Below, piece after piece: positions 55,090 to 64,000 of a DNA stretch of 64,000 bases. The notes below the pieces were generated by a model. The model did not search any database, had not been told where the DNA came from, and saw only the letters and a list, made by a program, of their open reading frames with translations. Made by a program: the position numbers and the translations under genes. Numbering within the stretch: position 1 is the stretch's first letter; every line of letters begins with the position of its first letter. Origin of the DNA: Clusia tigrina (Eukaryota > Arthropoda > Insecta > Diptera > Clusiidae); contig OV050030.1 in the NCBI GenBank assembly GCA_920105625.2, forward strand, positions 96,427,152 to 96,491,151, read 5' to 3'.

Positions 55090-55477
55090 ATAGTTTTTTA
55101 CACGAAGTAGATGTGTTTGAAAGTTGCTCGCGAGTGAAAGATGCTTTTCTTCAAAATTCTCTGCAGAAATACGGCAAAAGGGAAGCAAAACAACCTGCCG
55201 TAATACTGAATGTGCTTCATATAATATATAATAGTGAAGACCTATTAGGAAATATTAATTTATTTCTACAAGTGGATTGCGGCAGTTTCTGGCTTTGTAC
55301 CGGTCTTATCGCTAGTACGGAGTGGATATATATTTATTATTTTTATTTGTTTACTATTTGTTATTTCTGTTAAAATTTAGATTAACTTAGTTGTTTGTTC
55401 ATTTTTACTATAACAATTATATATTCAATAGTAAATAGAAAATAAAGCAGAAAAAGAGTAGTCCGAACCGCCCTAAG

Positions 55478-56765
55478 ATGCTAGTGAGTCTGGATAGAGT
55501 GGTTCTGAGTCCAACCCAGGATCTTATTAACTCAAACCCGGCCCCAATAGCGCAGCCAATGACAACCGAGCACAAATCACAGGAAACAGTGAATAAAATA
55601 CGAGAGACAGAGAAACACCAGAGCACGTTTGCTAAACTTGGTGCAAAAATTAAAGAGTTAACTGAGATGATGGTGGACAGGCGGTCAATCCACCAGCCCA
55701 TGAGGGATCTCATTAGCACTATCGATGCAATCTATGCGCAGGTAGTTAAAGAGCGAGAATGCAGCAAACCGCAGATGGAAGTTCACACTACGTAAACATC
55801 GCCGATTATGAAGCGCGTAGAAGCATCTAACCCCAAAAGACAGAGGGAGGAAGAAGACGAAACAGCACGGACACCTACGTCAAAAAAGACGAAGATCCTG
55901 CTCAAAAAAGTAGTGCCAGAAGGAAAAAACCTTAAAACAAATACAAAAGAACGCCAGTCAAAACCTACGGCTGGGAATGGGGAATCGGCACCAAAGCCAG
56001 ATATAGGAGTATGGAAAGTGGTCCAAAAGAGGAGCTCTAAAAAGAAAAAGACCCAAACAGAGTCACAAAAAGGAACTATTATCCAGCCTAAACGGAAGGT
56101 CACACACCCGATGCTATACTCATAGCAAAAGCTGGTTACATGTACTACGCAGACATGCTAAAAACCCTGAAGATGAATTCGGAGCTAAAAAAATTGGGGG
56201 ATAGCGTCAATAAAATTAGGAAGACTGCTAAAGGCGAGTTGCTTATTGAGCTCAAAGGTGGATCAGGGGATCAGGCAAGTAAGCTAAAAGAAAAAGCTGA
56301 ACAGATAATGGAGAGCTCGGCAAATGTGAGAGCGCTCTGTCAAGAAATAACAATTGAATGCCGCGACCTGGATGAAGTCACCTCTTCAGAGGAAATCTGC
56401 AGTGCCACAGCTGAGCAATTTCCCCAAATTCAAAGCATTGGAAAGACGGCAATAAAGTCAATGAGAAGCAGACGAGATGGGCACAGATAGCACTGATCAG
56501 TCTACCAGCTAAGTATGATCACATACTAGCTAAAGCTGGACGAATGCGAGTAGGCTGGGTAAGATGTAGGCTCCGTGAGTACATAACTCTAACCTGATGT
56601 TTCCGATGCCTCGAATACGGTCACATAGGTAGACACTGCAAGAGCAAAGAGGACCGCTCAGGTGTTTGCCTAAAGTGTGGAAATAAAGGGCATTTAGCTA
56701 AAATGTGCGAAGCCAAACCTAAATGGGCAATATTTGAGCCAGGATGCAAAGTGGAAACGACCACT
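55478..56765 (+). pseudogene. LINE D ORF1
   Basis: Three frames: 55478-55795 (AKIKELTEMMVDRRSIHQPM then RDLISTIDAIYAQV), 55808-56125 (basic, KRVEASNPKRQREEEDETAR) and 56140-56490 (helical RNA-binding-like region, MYYADMLKTLKMNSELKKLG). The end at 56595-56720 has CCHC knuckles CFRCLEYGHIGRHC and CLKCGNKGHLAKMC. The layout matches R1-clade ORF1. The HQPMRD segment is shared with LINE E. Confidence 0.82.
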
Positions 56766-56780
56766 CCAGTGGAAGCTTAA

Positions 56781-58664
56781 ATGCGCCGCATACAAATAAC
56801 CTATAAAAGCATTGACAAAACGGGATGGTGTATCCAAATAAACCTAAACCACTGCGGGGCTGCTCAGGATTTGCTGAAGCAGAGTATAATAGAACAGAAG
56901 TGGGCATTAATTAGCGAACAATACAAAACCCCTATGTATGATTTTAATGGGCAGAAGATACAACAAAGCGAGCAGCCATCTGGGTCTGTGGCACCATTCC
57001 CTTCGAAAGTAAAGCCTACCAGCAACAGGAAGGGTTTGTATATGCCAAAATAAAGGGGGTCCACTTTTATAGCTGCTACGCCCCACCAAGTGCACGCCTC
57101 GAAGAAATGGAGGAAATGCTTGACCGCTTGGTTACAGATGCTCGAGGGAAGAGCTCCATAATAATTGCGGGTGATTTCAATGCATGGGCAGTTGAGTGGG
57201 GCAGCATTAGAACGAATCGCTGGGGTACCGCATTATTGGAAGCCTTTGCTAGCCTCGATATAGTTAACTTAAATCTTGGTACACCACACACGTTTAATAA
57301 CGGCAGGCCGGGGTCAATAATAGATGTGACCTTTGCAAGAAGAGCGATCTCGAGACAGATGAAATGGGAAGTCTCATCTATATATACGCATAGGACCTTA
57401 GTAGTAGAGTAGTTTCTACTAAAAGTCATAGAAAACTATTTAAAGGATAGAACATTGTTATACGACACAGGCGAAGGTCCAAAAGAGTACAACATCACAG
57501 GAGGAGTTGCAGAAAGGTCGGTGCTAGGGCCACTTCTCTGGAACGCCATATACGATGGTATTCTGGAAATTGAGCGACCAAAAGGGGTCGATATTATAGG
57601 GTATGCGGACGACATAGCCATAGTAGTAGTAGCCAAGAACGTTGTGGACGTGGGAGCCAAATGTAATGAAACCATCGAAAGAGCCAAGATGTGGTTGCAG
57701 ATGGCTGGATTACAACTAGCCGAACACAAACCGGAGGCAGTACTAATGAATAGCCGCAAAAAGATTGAGAGCCTAGAAATAAGGGTAGGAGGACATATGA
57801 TCGCGTCACGCCTATATATAAAATACTTGGGAGTCCTTCTAGATCATCGGGTCAATTTCAAGGAACATACACGGATATCTGCAAGTGATAAAGCCATCAG
57901 AGTAGGAGCGGCCTTGGCAAGGTTAATGTAAACACTGGAGGACCAAGGCAGCATGTAAGGAAGATACCAGCCAGCGTTAATACCTCCATTTTAATGTACG
58001 CAGCACCCATAGGGGCTCCAGCAACAAGCTGCAAAGCGTATATGAGTGGTGTCACAATGGCGTATAGGCTAACAACTATGAGAGTGTGCTGTGCATTTAG
58101 GACCATATCCACTGATGAAGTCAGCGCCATCGGGGGACGGATGCCAATAGATCTCGCCGTAAAAGAGGCCGCGGCCAAACGAAACTTGAATAGCCAAGAC
58201 AAAATGGATCCAAAGTGTCGTCAATCAGAAAGAACTCACAAAATGAATGGCAGGAAAGATGGGATATATCCACCAAAGGACGGTGGACTCATGAGCTGCT
58301 CCCAAACATATAAGTATGGATCGCCCGAAGACACAGTGAAGTTAACTATCACCTAACGCAATTCCTATCGGGACATGGATGCTTTCGAAAGTATATGCAC
58401 AAGTACAGACAAGTGGAGGACCCATACTGCCTGTACTGTGTTGGCAGCTATGAGAATGCAGAACATGTGTTGATGGAATGCGGCAGATTTACGGGTGCAA
58501 AACGCCTGCTTGAGTGTTATATAAGAGAGAAAGTAACCCCAGCTGGTGTTCTCCGGTACATGCTTGGGTTACAGGAGGCCTGGAATTCAGCAGCGGATGT
58601 ATTGGTCGGTATCATGAAGCAAGTAAGATACGGCGAGCAAAGCGTTAGAGGTTTAGCGAGCTAA
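56781..58664 (+). pseudogene. LINE D ORF2
   Basis: The endonuclease starts IQINLNHCGAAQDLLKQS (56838) and holds IIAGDFNAWAVEWGS and SIIDVTFARRAI; it stops after THRTLVV. RT resumes with ERSVLGPLLWNAIYDG and GVDIIGYADDIAIVV (catalytic Y-A-D-D), then IKYLGVLLDHRVNF, MYAAPIGAPATS and the tail YCLYCVGSYENAEHVLMEC. The loss of RT fingers makes it inactive. Confidence 0.87.
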
Positions 58665-58846
58665 AGCCGTTAGAATGATAAATATACGAGAGTGAGGAAA
58701 ACTCTCAGCCCGCCCCGTGAAGGAATACCTTAACTGAATGTATCACGGGGACCCACGGTATCAAAACAAACGTGGTTTTAGTTGAGTTAGAGTCCCACAC
58801 TTCGGCATGATGCTTTCCACCTAAAGCAAAACAAAACAACAAAAAA

Positions 58847-58858
58847 ACACACACACAC
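58847..58858. repeat. (AC)n run at the LINE D/E junction
   Basis: ACACACACACAC follows the AAAC-rich LINE D tail; LINE E starts within a few bases. Confidence 0.85.
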
Positions 58859-58882
58859 GTAGTAGGCCAATCAACCAACAAG

Positions 58883-60052
58883 ATGATACCAACACCTGCA
58901 GCTAGGAGTTATCTCGCAGTTCCGAATCAGACAACCTTTTGGAAGCTTAGGGAACAAATCGCGTTGCTAGGGGAAATGATTGAAGATGGAAATAGGCGCA
59001 CCACTCATCAACCAATGCGGGACACTATTGAGAGCATCAAGGCGCTATACGAGCTTTCAGCGATAGACGCGAAGGATGAAGCTGACAAACAAAATATAAG
59101 GCACAACTCGTCCCAAACATCGCCATGTTGCATACAAGGTGTTGATCAGAAGAGAAAAAAAACACACTGATCTCGAGACGCCACCAACGAAGCGGATAGA
59201 TACACCACAGCAAGTTGGGAAGAAGCTCACCAATCGGCGCAACCCCGAAGTCACGGAGAAAAAGGGACGAGAAATCTCTGCGGCCAAACAAAGTGAGGAC
59301 ACACATGCGCAACCAAAACAGGGACAGGAATGGACAAAAGAACAACATAGGAAACCGAGGTTCCGAACGAGAACGGACGCGGTGATAATCACAGCTACGG
59401 ACTATTAAGGGGGATGGTGCGCTGAAAGAACTGGGTGAGAACGTGAAGACGGTACGGCGCACAGCAAATAATGAGCTGCTGCTGGAACTGAAGCGAACAC
59501 CGGAAAGCAGCGCCGCCACGTTTCAGTTCCTACCACTTAGGCGAAAAGGCAAAAGTTCTGGCGAAGGCTCGTTCCATACGGGTCCAGCTAAGGGATCTCG
59601 ATGAGGGCACAACAGCATCAAAAATATGCGACGCATTGCATAAGCAGTGCGACATAAAACGTCCGGACGAGACGTCAGTCCGCAGCTTGCGAAAGAGCTA
59701 CCACGGTACGCAGATAGCCTACGTCTGCCTCTCGGACGATGATGCTGGAAAGGTGCTGAAGGTGCAGCGAATACGCACCGGCTGGGTCTTCTGCCGAGTA
59801 CGCGAGAACATTTCTCACTCCAGATGCAAATGTTGGTGCTACAACCATCTAGCACGTAACTCCAAGGCGACGGTAGACCGCAGCAACCAACACAGAAAGT
59901 GTGGTGAAGCGGGACACCTAGCGGCGGCGTGCACTAATAAAGAAAAATGTGCGCCATGCGAAGGAGGTCACGCAGCTGGCAGCTCCCGCTGTATGGCCGT
60001 CAAAAGGCGGTGTAGAGAGGTGGGCGATGAAAATCGTACAACTCAATCTTAA
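58883..60052 (+). pseudogene. LINE E ORF1
   Basis: The start reads EQIALLGEMIEDGNRRTTHQ then PMRDTIESIKALYELS, as in LINE D. A run of frameshifts crosses 59150-59640. The end, 59636-60052, has RNA-binding-like sequence and degraded knuckles: RCKCWCYNHLARNS, HRKCGEAGHLAAAC and CAPCEGGHAAGSSRC, where several Cys positions have changed. Confidence 0.8.
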
Positions 60053-61705
60053 CCACTGCGTTGAGGCACAGGACTTGTTGCGGCAAACCGTTTACGAGGG
60101 ACAGTTCGACCTTGCTATCATAAGCGAACAACACCACAACGAGAGAGGATGCCACTGGATACCGGACGCGAGCAGCAAAGCGGCCTTATGGACGCTCGCA
60201 GGTAGGATGTACCAAAACAAACCGAATGCACCCAACTCTGGTTTCACTTGGATAAAGCTCGACGGAATATATTTTTTCTCGTGCTACGCTCCGCCGAGTA
60301 TGGACATAGCACTTTTTGAAAGAATGCTGACGAAACTGGTCGCAAAAGCGAGAGGCAAAACTCCAGCACTTATAGCGGGAGACTTCAATGCTTGGGCAGC
60401 AGGAGCACACACTACAGCGGCAGAATGCTGATGGATTGCCTTGCCCCGTTGGATGTTGAACTCCTAAACAATGGGCAACATACATTTGGAGCAGGGGCGA
60501 AACGGTCTGCGGTGGATCTTACCTTCGCTCACAACTCGATCCCGCGCACCGCCACATGGAGCATTGGGGATTTCCACACCCACAGCGACCATAGACCCAT
60601 CGTCATCGAGCTGAGGCACAACATGCAGCCGTCGCGAGTAATAAAAGTACAAACAAAAGGTTGGAGACAGAATGGAGTTGATGCTGAAGTCTTTCAACTG
60701 GTGTGGGCTGAGGCAGAGATCTCGGATGACGGAGCCACAAACATGGCTAGGGACATTAGACGCCGGCTAAGCGCTGCATGCGACGCCGCCATGCCAAGAA
60801 GGACGAACATGCCATCCAGGAAGCCGGTTTACTGGTGGACTGAGGAAATCGCTGAGCTCAGAAGACGCTGTGCGCACAGAAAGGCGCAGCGCGGACGACC
60901 CGGTCCCACCTTATATGGCAACCACTATGGGCCTGCCTACAAAGATTGCCGGCAGCAGCTCAAGAAAGCCATCCGCAGCAGCAAGGAGGCTTGTTTCAAG
61001 GAACTGAGGGATAGCGCGGATATCGATCCCTGGGGTAAAGCGTATAAGGTGGTGATGAGCAGAGTCAAAGGACCGAGAGCACTACAACCCACCGATGCCG
61101 CGATCATGCGCAACGTTGTAATCACTCTTTCCCCCACAGGGGGAACAGGTCCACCACTATCACCTTTCCATGGAAACAGAAGTCATCCCTGCGGTGACAG
61201 TGGACGAAGTGCTGTTGACGCTTCGGAAAGTGTCCGACAGTACGACTCCTGGGTTGGATGGTATTCCCAACGTTGCGATGAAGTAGGCCATAAGGCCGGA
61301 TCCCGACACATTTGCGAGAATGTACACCGCTTGCCTTAATAAATACATATTTCCTGAGTTCGGGAAATAGCAAAGACTGGTGCTGCTATTGAAAGCTGGA
61401 AAGCAGCCTGACCTGCCATCCGCGTATCGCCCACTATGTATGTTCGACTCCCTCGGTAAAGTGTTGGAGAGCATCATTGTTCACCGACTGCACGAAACGC
61501 TGGAGGGACCTATGGGCCTATCCCCGCGGCAATTCGGATTCCGCCAGGGCAAGTCTACTGTCGACGCGATTCAGATGGTAATGAACACTGCACGTGATGC
61601 GACGAGCGGAGAAAGGTGGCGACAAGAAATACTGCGCAGTGGTAACACTTGACGTCAAAAATGCGTTCACCTCGGTGAGCTGGTATCGAATACTGCACGC
61701 GCCGA
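60027..61705 (+). pseudogene. LINE E ORF2: endonuclease and start of RT
   Basis: The ATG at 60027 begins KIVQLNLNHCVEAQDLLRQ, the typical R1-clade endonuclease start. Catalytic segments: IISEQ, SCYAPPS, LIAGDFNAWA, then after a frameshift at about 60410 VDLTFAHNS and HTHSDHRPIVIEL. RT fingers follow: PSAYRPLCMFDSLGKVLESI, FGFRQGKSTVDAIQMVMN and DVKNAFTSVSW. The frame breaks near 61130, 61340 and 61620. Confidence 0.87.
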
Positions 61706-62575
61706 CTGACTTCAATACACTCTTTGGCACTAGGCACTTCTGCCTGTATTGCCACCAGATCACGTTCTAGAAGCTCTGAAATTGGAAAGAATTTAATATT
61801 TTTGTTGATCATTATCGCTGCCCTCGGCCGGTCAAAATTATTGTTGTAGATCAACTTACATGTTTTATTTGGAGACAGTGAAACTGTTTCCAAGATGAGT
61901 GTTGCGTTTGTGATACGGCGTGAGACATTATTTCCCAGACCGATCTCGCGGATCTTACCACTTTTCGTGCTCCGCAAAGTTTCCGCAGCCTCAGGGTCTT
62001 TTCGTTCCCATTTTCTGCACCTACCAGAGACAGCAGATGGTTTTGGACGTTGGGCACGATTGTTGTCTCTCTCCGCTCTTGGTACTGGCTTTATGAGTTT
62101 GGGTCGCGTTTTCGGCTTTTGACTACTCTGTTTGGACAGCGCCGTAACAGATGTTGTTGGTTGCTCTTCACCAACATTTGCAGATTATGTCCTGTTCCCC
62201 TTCAGTCAAAGTCTAAGCTGAGCACTGCCAAATCCATAGTATACCTTGTTGCGCAGTTTCTCGACTCTTTCAGGCGAGATGGGGTCCAGAGCAATTGCCA
62301 GCTTGACATGGTCGCCTTTTTGAAGACGATGGAGCACCCGCCACTCACTGACACTAATGCCCGAATTCTGCGACTCCACTTGCCTCAAAATTCGGTCTTT
62401 CTGCCAAGACACCGAGTCGGGGAAGTAGCCAACGAGGATCATGGTTTTGGTACTTCTGCCTCTTTCACAACCCTCAATTCAGCCACCTCCCACACCCGTT
62501 TGCAGGATTTGCTGCCAAGCACCGAGCTGTTTCCAGCGATATGGCTCTGTCAAGCAAAGCCTTAAACCACCATCT
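61706..62575 (-). pseudogene. LOA/Bilbo-like LINE: ORF1 end and ORF2 endonuclease
   Basis: On the minus strand: FKALLDRAISLETARCLAAN (62565-62500), then the frame 62442-62206 (ILVGYFPDSVSWQKDRILRQ, ISVSEWRVLHRL, GDHVKLAIALDPIS, VYYGFGSAQLRL), which resembles the C-terminal domain of LOA-clade ORF1. After frameshifts comes the endonuclease start, CKLIYNNNFDRPRAAIMINK and FFPISELLERDLVAIQAEVP (61860-61740). It is cut at 61706 by the border with LINE E. Confidence 0.7.
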
Positions 62576-63097
62576 GTAAAGGAATTCCTGAAATTCCTTG
62601 AACTTAAATTACAGTCATTGGAAGCTTTAGGAGGAAGACTCAACAAGGATGCGGCAGAATAAGGACGACCAAGGACATAACAGACGTTAAGTGTCTCAGT
62701 GCCAACAGGTCCAGCATGCAACACATGCAACCAACATCATGCTCTATTCCAATGTCAAGATTTTCTCAAGATGACACCAAGTCAGCGCTTAAACACAGTC
62801 CAAAAACCTAAATACTGTGTAAACTGCCTGAAAGGTGGGAACAATGCCAAATCTTGCGTGTCAGGCAACTGCACAAAGTGCCATAAAAAACACAAAACAT
62901 TGCTTCATTTGGGAGGATCACAATCGACGGAGGCATCAAACAGCTCAATCAGTCTCCTAAAACAACGCAAAATGCCCCAGTATCACTTACGGCTGTTCGA
63001 GATCCGTCAATACAATCAATCACAGTATGGCTCAGCACGATTTGCGCGACCATTATTGATTAGTGGGGTCAACAAATTCATTGCCAAGCACTTTTAG
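62570..63097 (+). pseudogene. BEL3 gag end with zinc knuckles
   Basis: It reads VKEFLKFLELKLQSLEALGG (DUF1759-type end), then a stop at 62660. In another frame from 62699 come CNTCNQHHALFQCQDFLKM, CVNCLKGGNNAKSC and CTKCHKKHKTLLHL, the CxxC-type knuckles of BEL gag. A frame break near 62980 follows. Confidence 0.87.
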
Positions 63098-64000
63098 ACA
63101 ACGGATCACAAGCGTAATTCATAACAAAGGCGGCTTGCGAACAAAATCGGAGTAAAAAAGAACCAGTGCATTATTGGGATAGAAGGCATCGGTCAAACAC
63201 AGAGCCGCATCGCTGAAAGGGTCAACTTGCAGCTCCAATCAAGGACGACTGACTTCACCAAGAGAAGTGAAGCTCACATTTTACCAGTGATTGTTTCCAA
63301 GCAACCATCAAGCAGAATCAACATATGCAATTGGAAAATCACGAGCAACCTTCAATTAGCTTACCCCGATTTCTATTAATCCAGATGCATCGATTTACTC
63401 CTTGGAGCAGGGCTCTTCTACTCGACATTGTGCATTAGACAAATACCAATAGGAGATGGAGGACCTGTGCTACAAAGTATCTTTTTCGGCTGGATATTTG
63501 GAGGTGAATACACGAAACAAGATTCACCCATCACAACTACCACTTGTGGCATCTGCACCAAAGATGAGTCACTTAACGAGACAAGTGGAAAAATTGGCCA
63601 AAGCGCAACAAAAACAGCAACATGTGCAGTCCACACTGGTCAGGAGAATGGTTCCTTCAACGACACTCTTGAAAAATGCTGGCAACTTGAAGGATGAGAT
63701 ACACCCAACTGCAAGTTTACAACCGCCGAGAGTCGTTGTGAAGAACAGTTAATTGCTGTTCCATACTACTCCAAACCAACTGGGAGAATCGCGGCAGTTA
63801 GCTCTGCAACGGTGCATGACAATTGAACGAAAAATGATCAAAATTCCTGAATTCAAGGCCCAATATGTAGCTTTCATGCGAGAATACGAGAAGGTTGGTC
63901 ATATGGAAGAGATTGATATAAATAGTATCAAGAGTTCCCACTACTTTCTTCCACATCTTGCCGTTTTGAACCCAGACAGCTCAACGACAAAGCTAAGAGT
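63060..64000 (+). pseudogene. BEL3 protease (DUF1758) and start of RT, partial
   Basis: Frames read IGIEGIGQTQSRIAERVNLQ, AHILPVIVSKQPSSRINI and LLLGAGLFYSTLCIRQIPIG, the BEL protease region. The active-site part reads LLDNGSQA-like around 63094-63125, where the D-S/T-G is D-N-G, and a stop follows. From 63790 on, shifted frames read LQRCMTIERKMIKIPEFKAQ and SSHYFLPHLAVLNPDSSTTK, the start of Pao RT. The gene continues past 64000. Confidence 0.85.

Larger units (their letters stand above)
55090..58846 (+). mobile_element. R1-like LINE D, internally deleted
   Basis: It has a 5' UTR of about 390 bp, ORF1 with knuckles, an ORF2 with endonuclease and the second half of RT, a 3' UTR and an AAAC-type tail (58827-58846) followed by (AC)n. 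About the first half of RT is missing between 57412 and 57430. Same orientation and clade as LINEs C and E. Confidence 0.85.
58859..61705 (+). mobile_element. R1-like LINE E, 3' truncated
   Basis: Starts right after (AC)n; the first ATG is at 58883, so the 5' UTR is very short or lost. ORF1 and ORF2 overlap by 26 bp (60027-60052). The element ends inside RT near 61705, where an unrelated LINE in the opposite orientation begins. It is more G+C-rich than LINE D and is a different subfamily. Confidence 0.85.
62570..64000 (+). mobile_element. BEL3: BEL/Pao element, continues beyond the window
   Basis: It starts inside gag at the border with the LOA-like LINE and carries gag zinc knuckles, a DUF1758 protease region and the beginning of RT, then leaves the window. 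It has many stops. The third BEL element here, on the opposite strand from BEL1 and BEL2. Confidence 0.87.

Noticed and set aside
55005..55373. 122-codon plus ORF across the LINE C/D junction
   Set aside because: It runs through an A-rich tail and CA repeats (poly-Lys/Thr) and into an untranslated region. It is chance.

Overview
This window is eukaryotic: an AT-rich stretch of transposon-dominated DNA from an insect, most probably a higher fly (Diptera). The evidence is the mix of element families: BEL/Pao, Jockey-, R1- and LOA-type LINEs, a CsRn1-type Ty3/gypsy element, an errantivirus-type env with an AGTTAA-starting LTR, a mariner, and a hAT-like element with Hermes/hobo-like ends. The species and chromosome cannot be named. 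No rRNA, tRNA, CRISPR array or bacterial operon is visible. Almost every coding region is a broken transposable-element (TE) gene. The only host-like candidates are an intact unknown 241-codon ORF (23371-24096, minus) and a possible single exon (25419-25565, plus).

Layout. 1-358: unassigned, LTR-like. 359-6263 (minus): BEL/Pao element BEL1, with gag, protease, RT/RNase H, integrase, tRNA-Trp-type primer site and 5' LTR. 6264-12200: two broken copies of a Jockey-type LINE (Jockey-A) that carry the same LTR at the same site, separated by a 495-bp tandem repeat. 12520-12873: endonuclease-like fragment. 13800-17468 (plus): CsRn1-type gypsy element with two LTRs. 19330-21570 (minus): errantivirus 3' LTR and env remains. 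22590-29175: LINE and gypsy fragments around the two host-like candidates, with a third Jockey-A copy at 28197-29075 that lacks the LTR.

30735-40228 (minus) is a second BEL element (BEL2). It is split by a Jockey-B LINE (31475-37221, plus), which is itself split by a 1.5-kb hAT-like element (34446-35952). This is a three-level nest with readable target duplications.

39663-54784 is the most striking object: five tandem copies of a ~3.0-kb chimeric unit. Each unit joins BEL2 gag/LTR sequence, a mariner element and the 3' part of an R1-like LINE. The units fall into long and short classes, are mosaics of each other, and all share one stop codon in the transposase. From the last unit to 61705, three R1-like LINEs (C, D, E) lie head to tail, with (AAAC)n(CA)n tails at the C/D and D/E junctions. 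61706-62575 (minus) is a LOA/Bilbo-like LINE fragment, and 62570-64000 (plus) is a third BEL element running off the window.

The genes do not form a pathway. The interest lies in the order of insertions, in recombination between copies (solo LTR, segmental duplication, array expansion, gene conversion), and in site preference for CA repeats.
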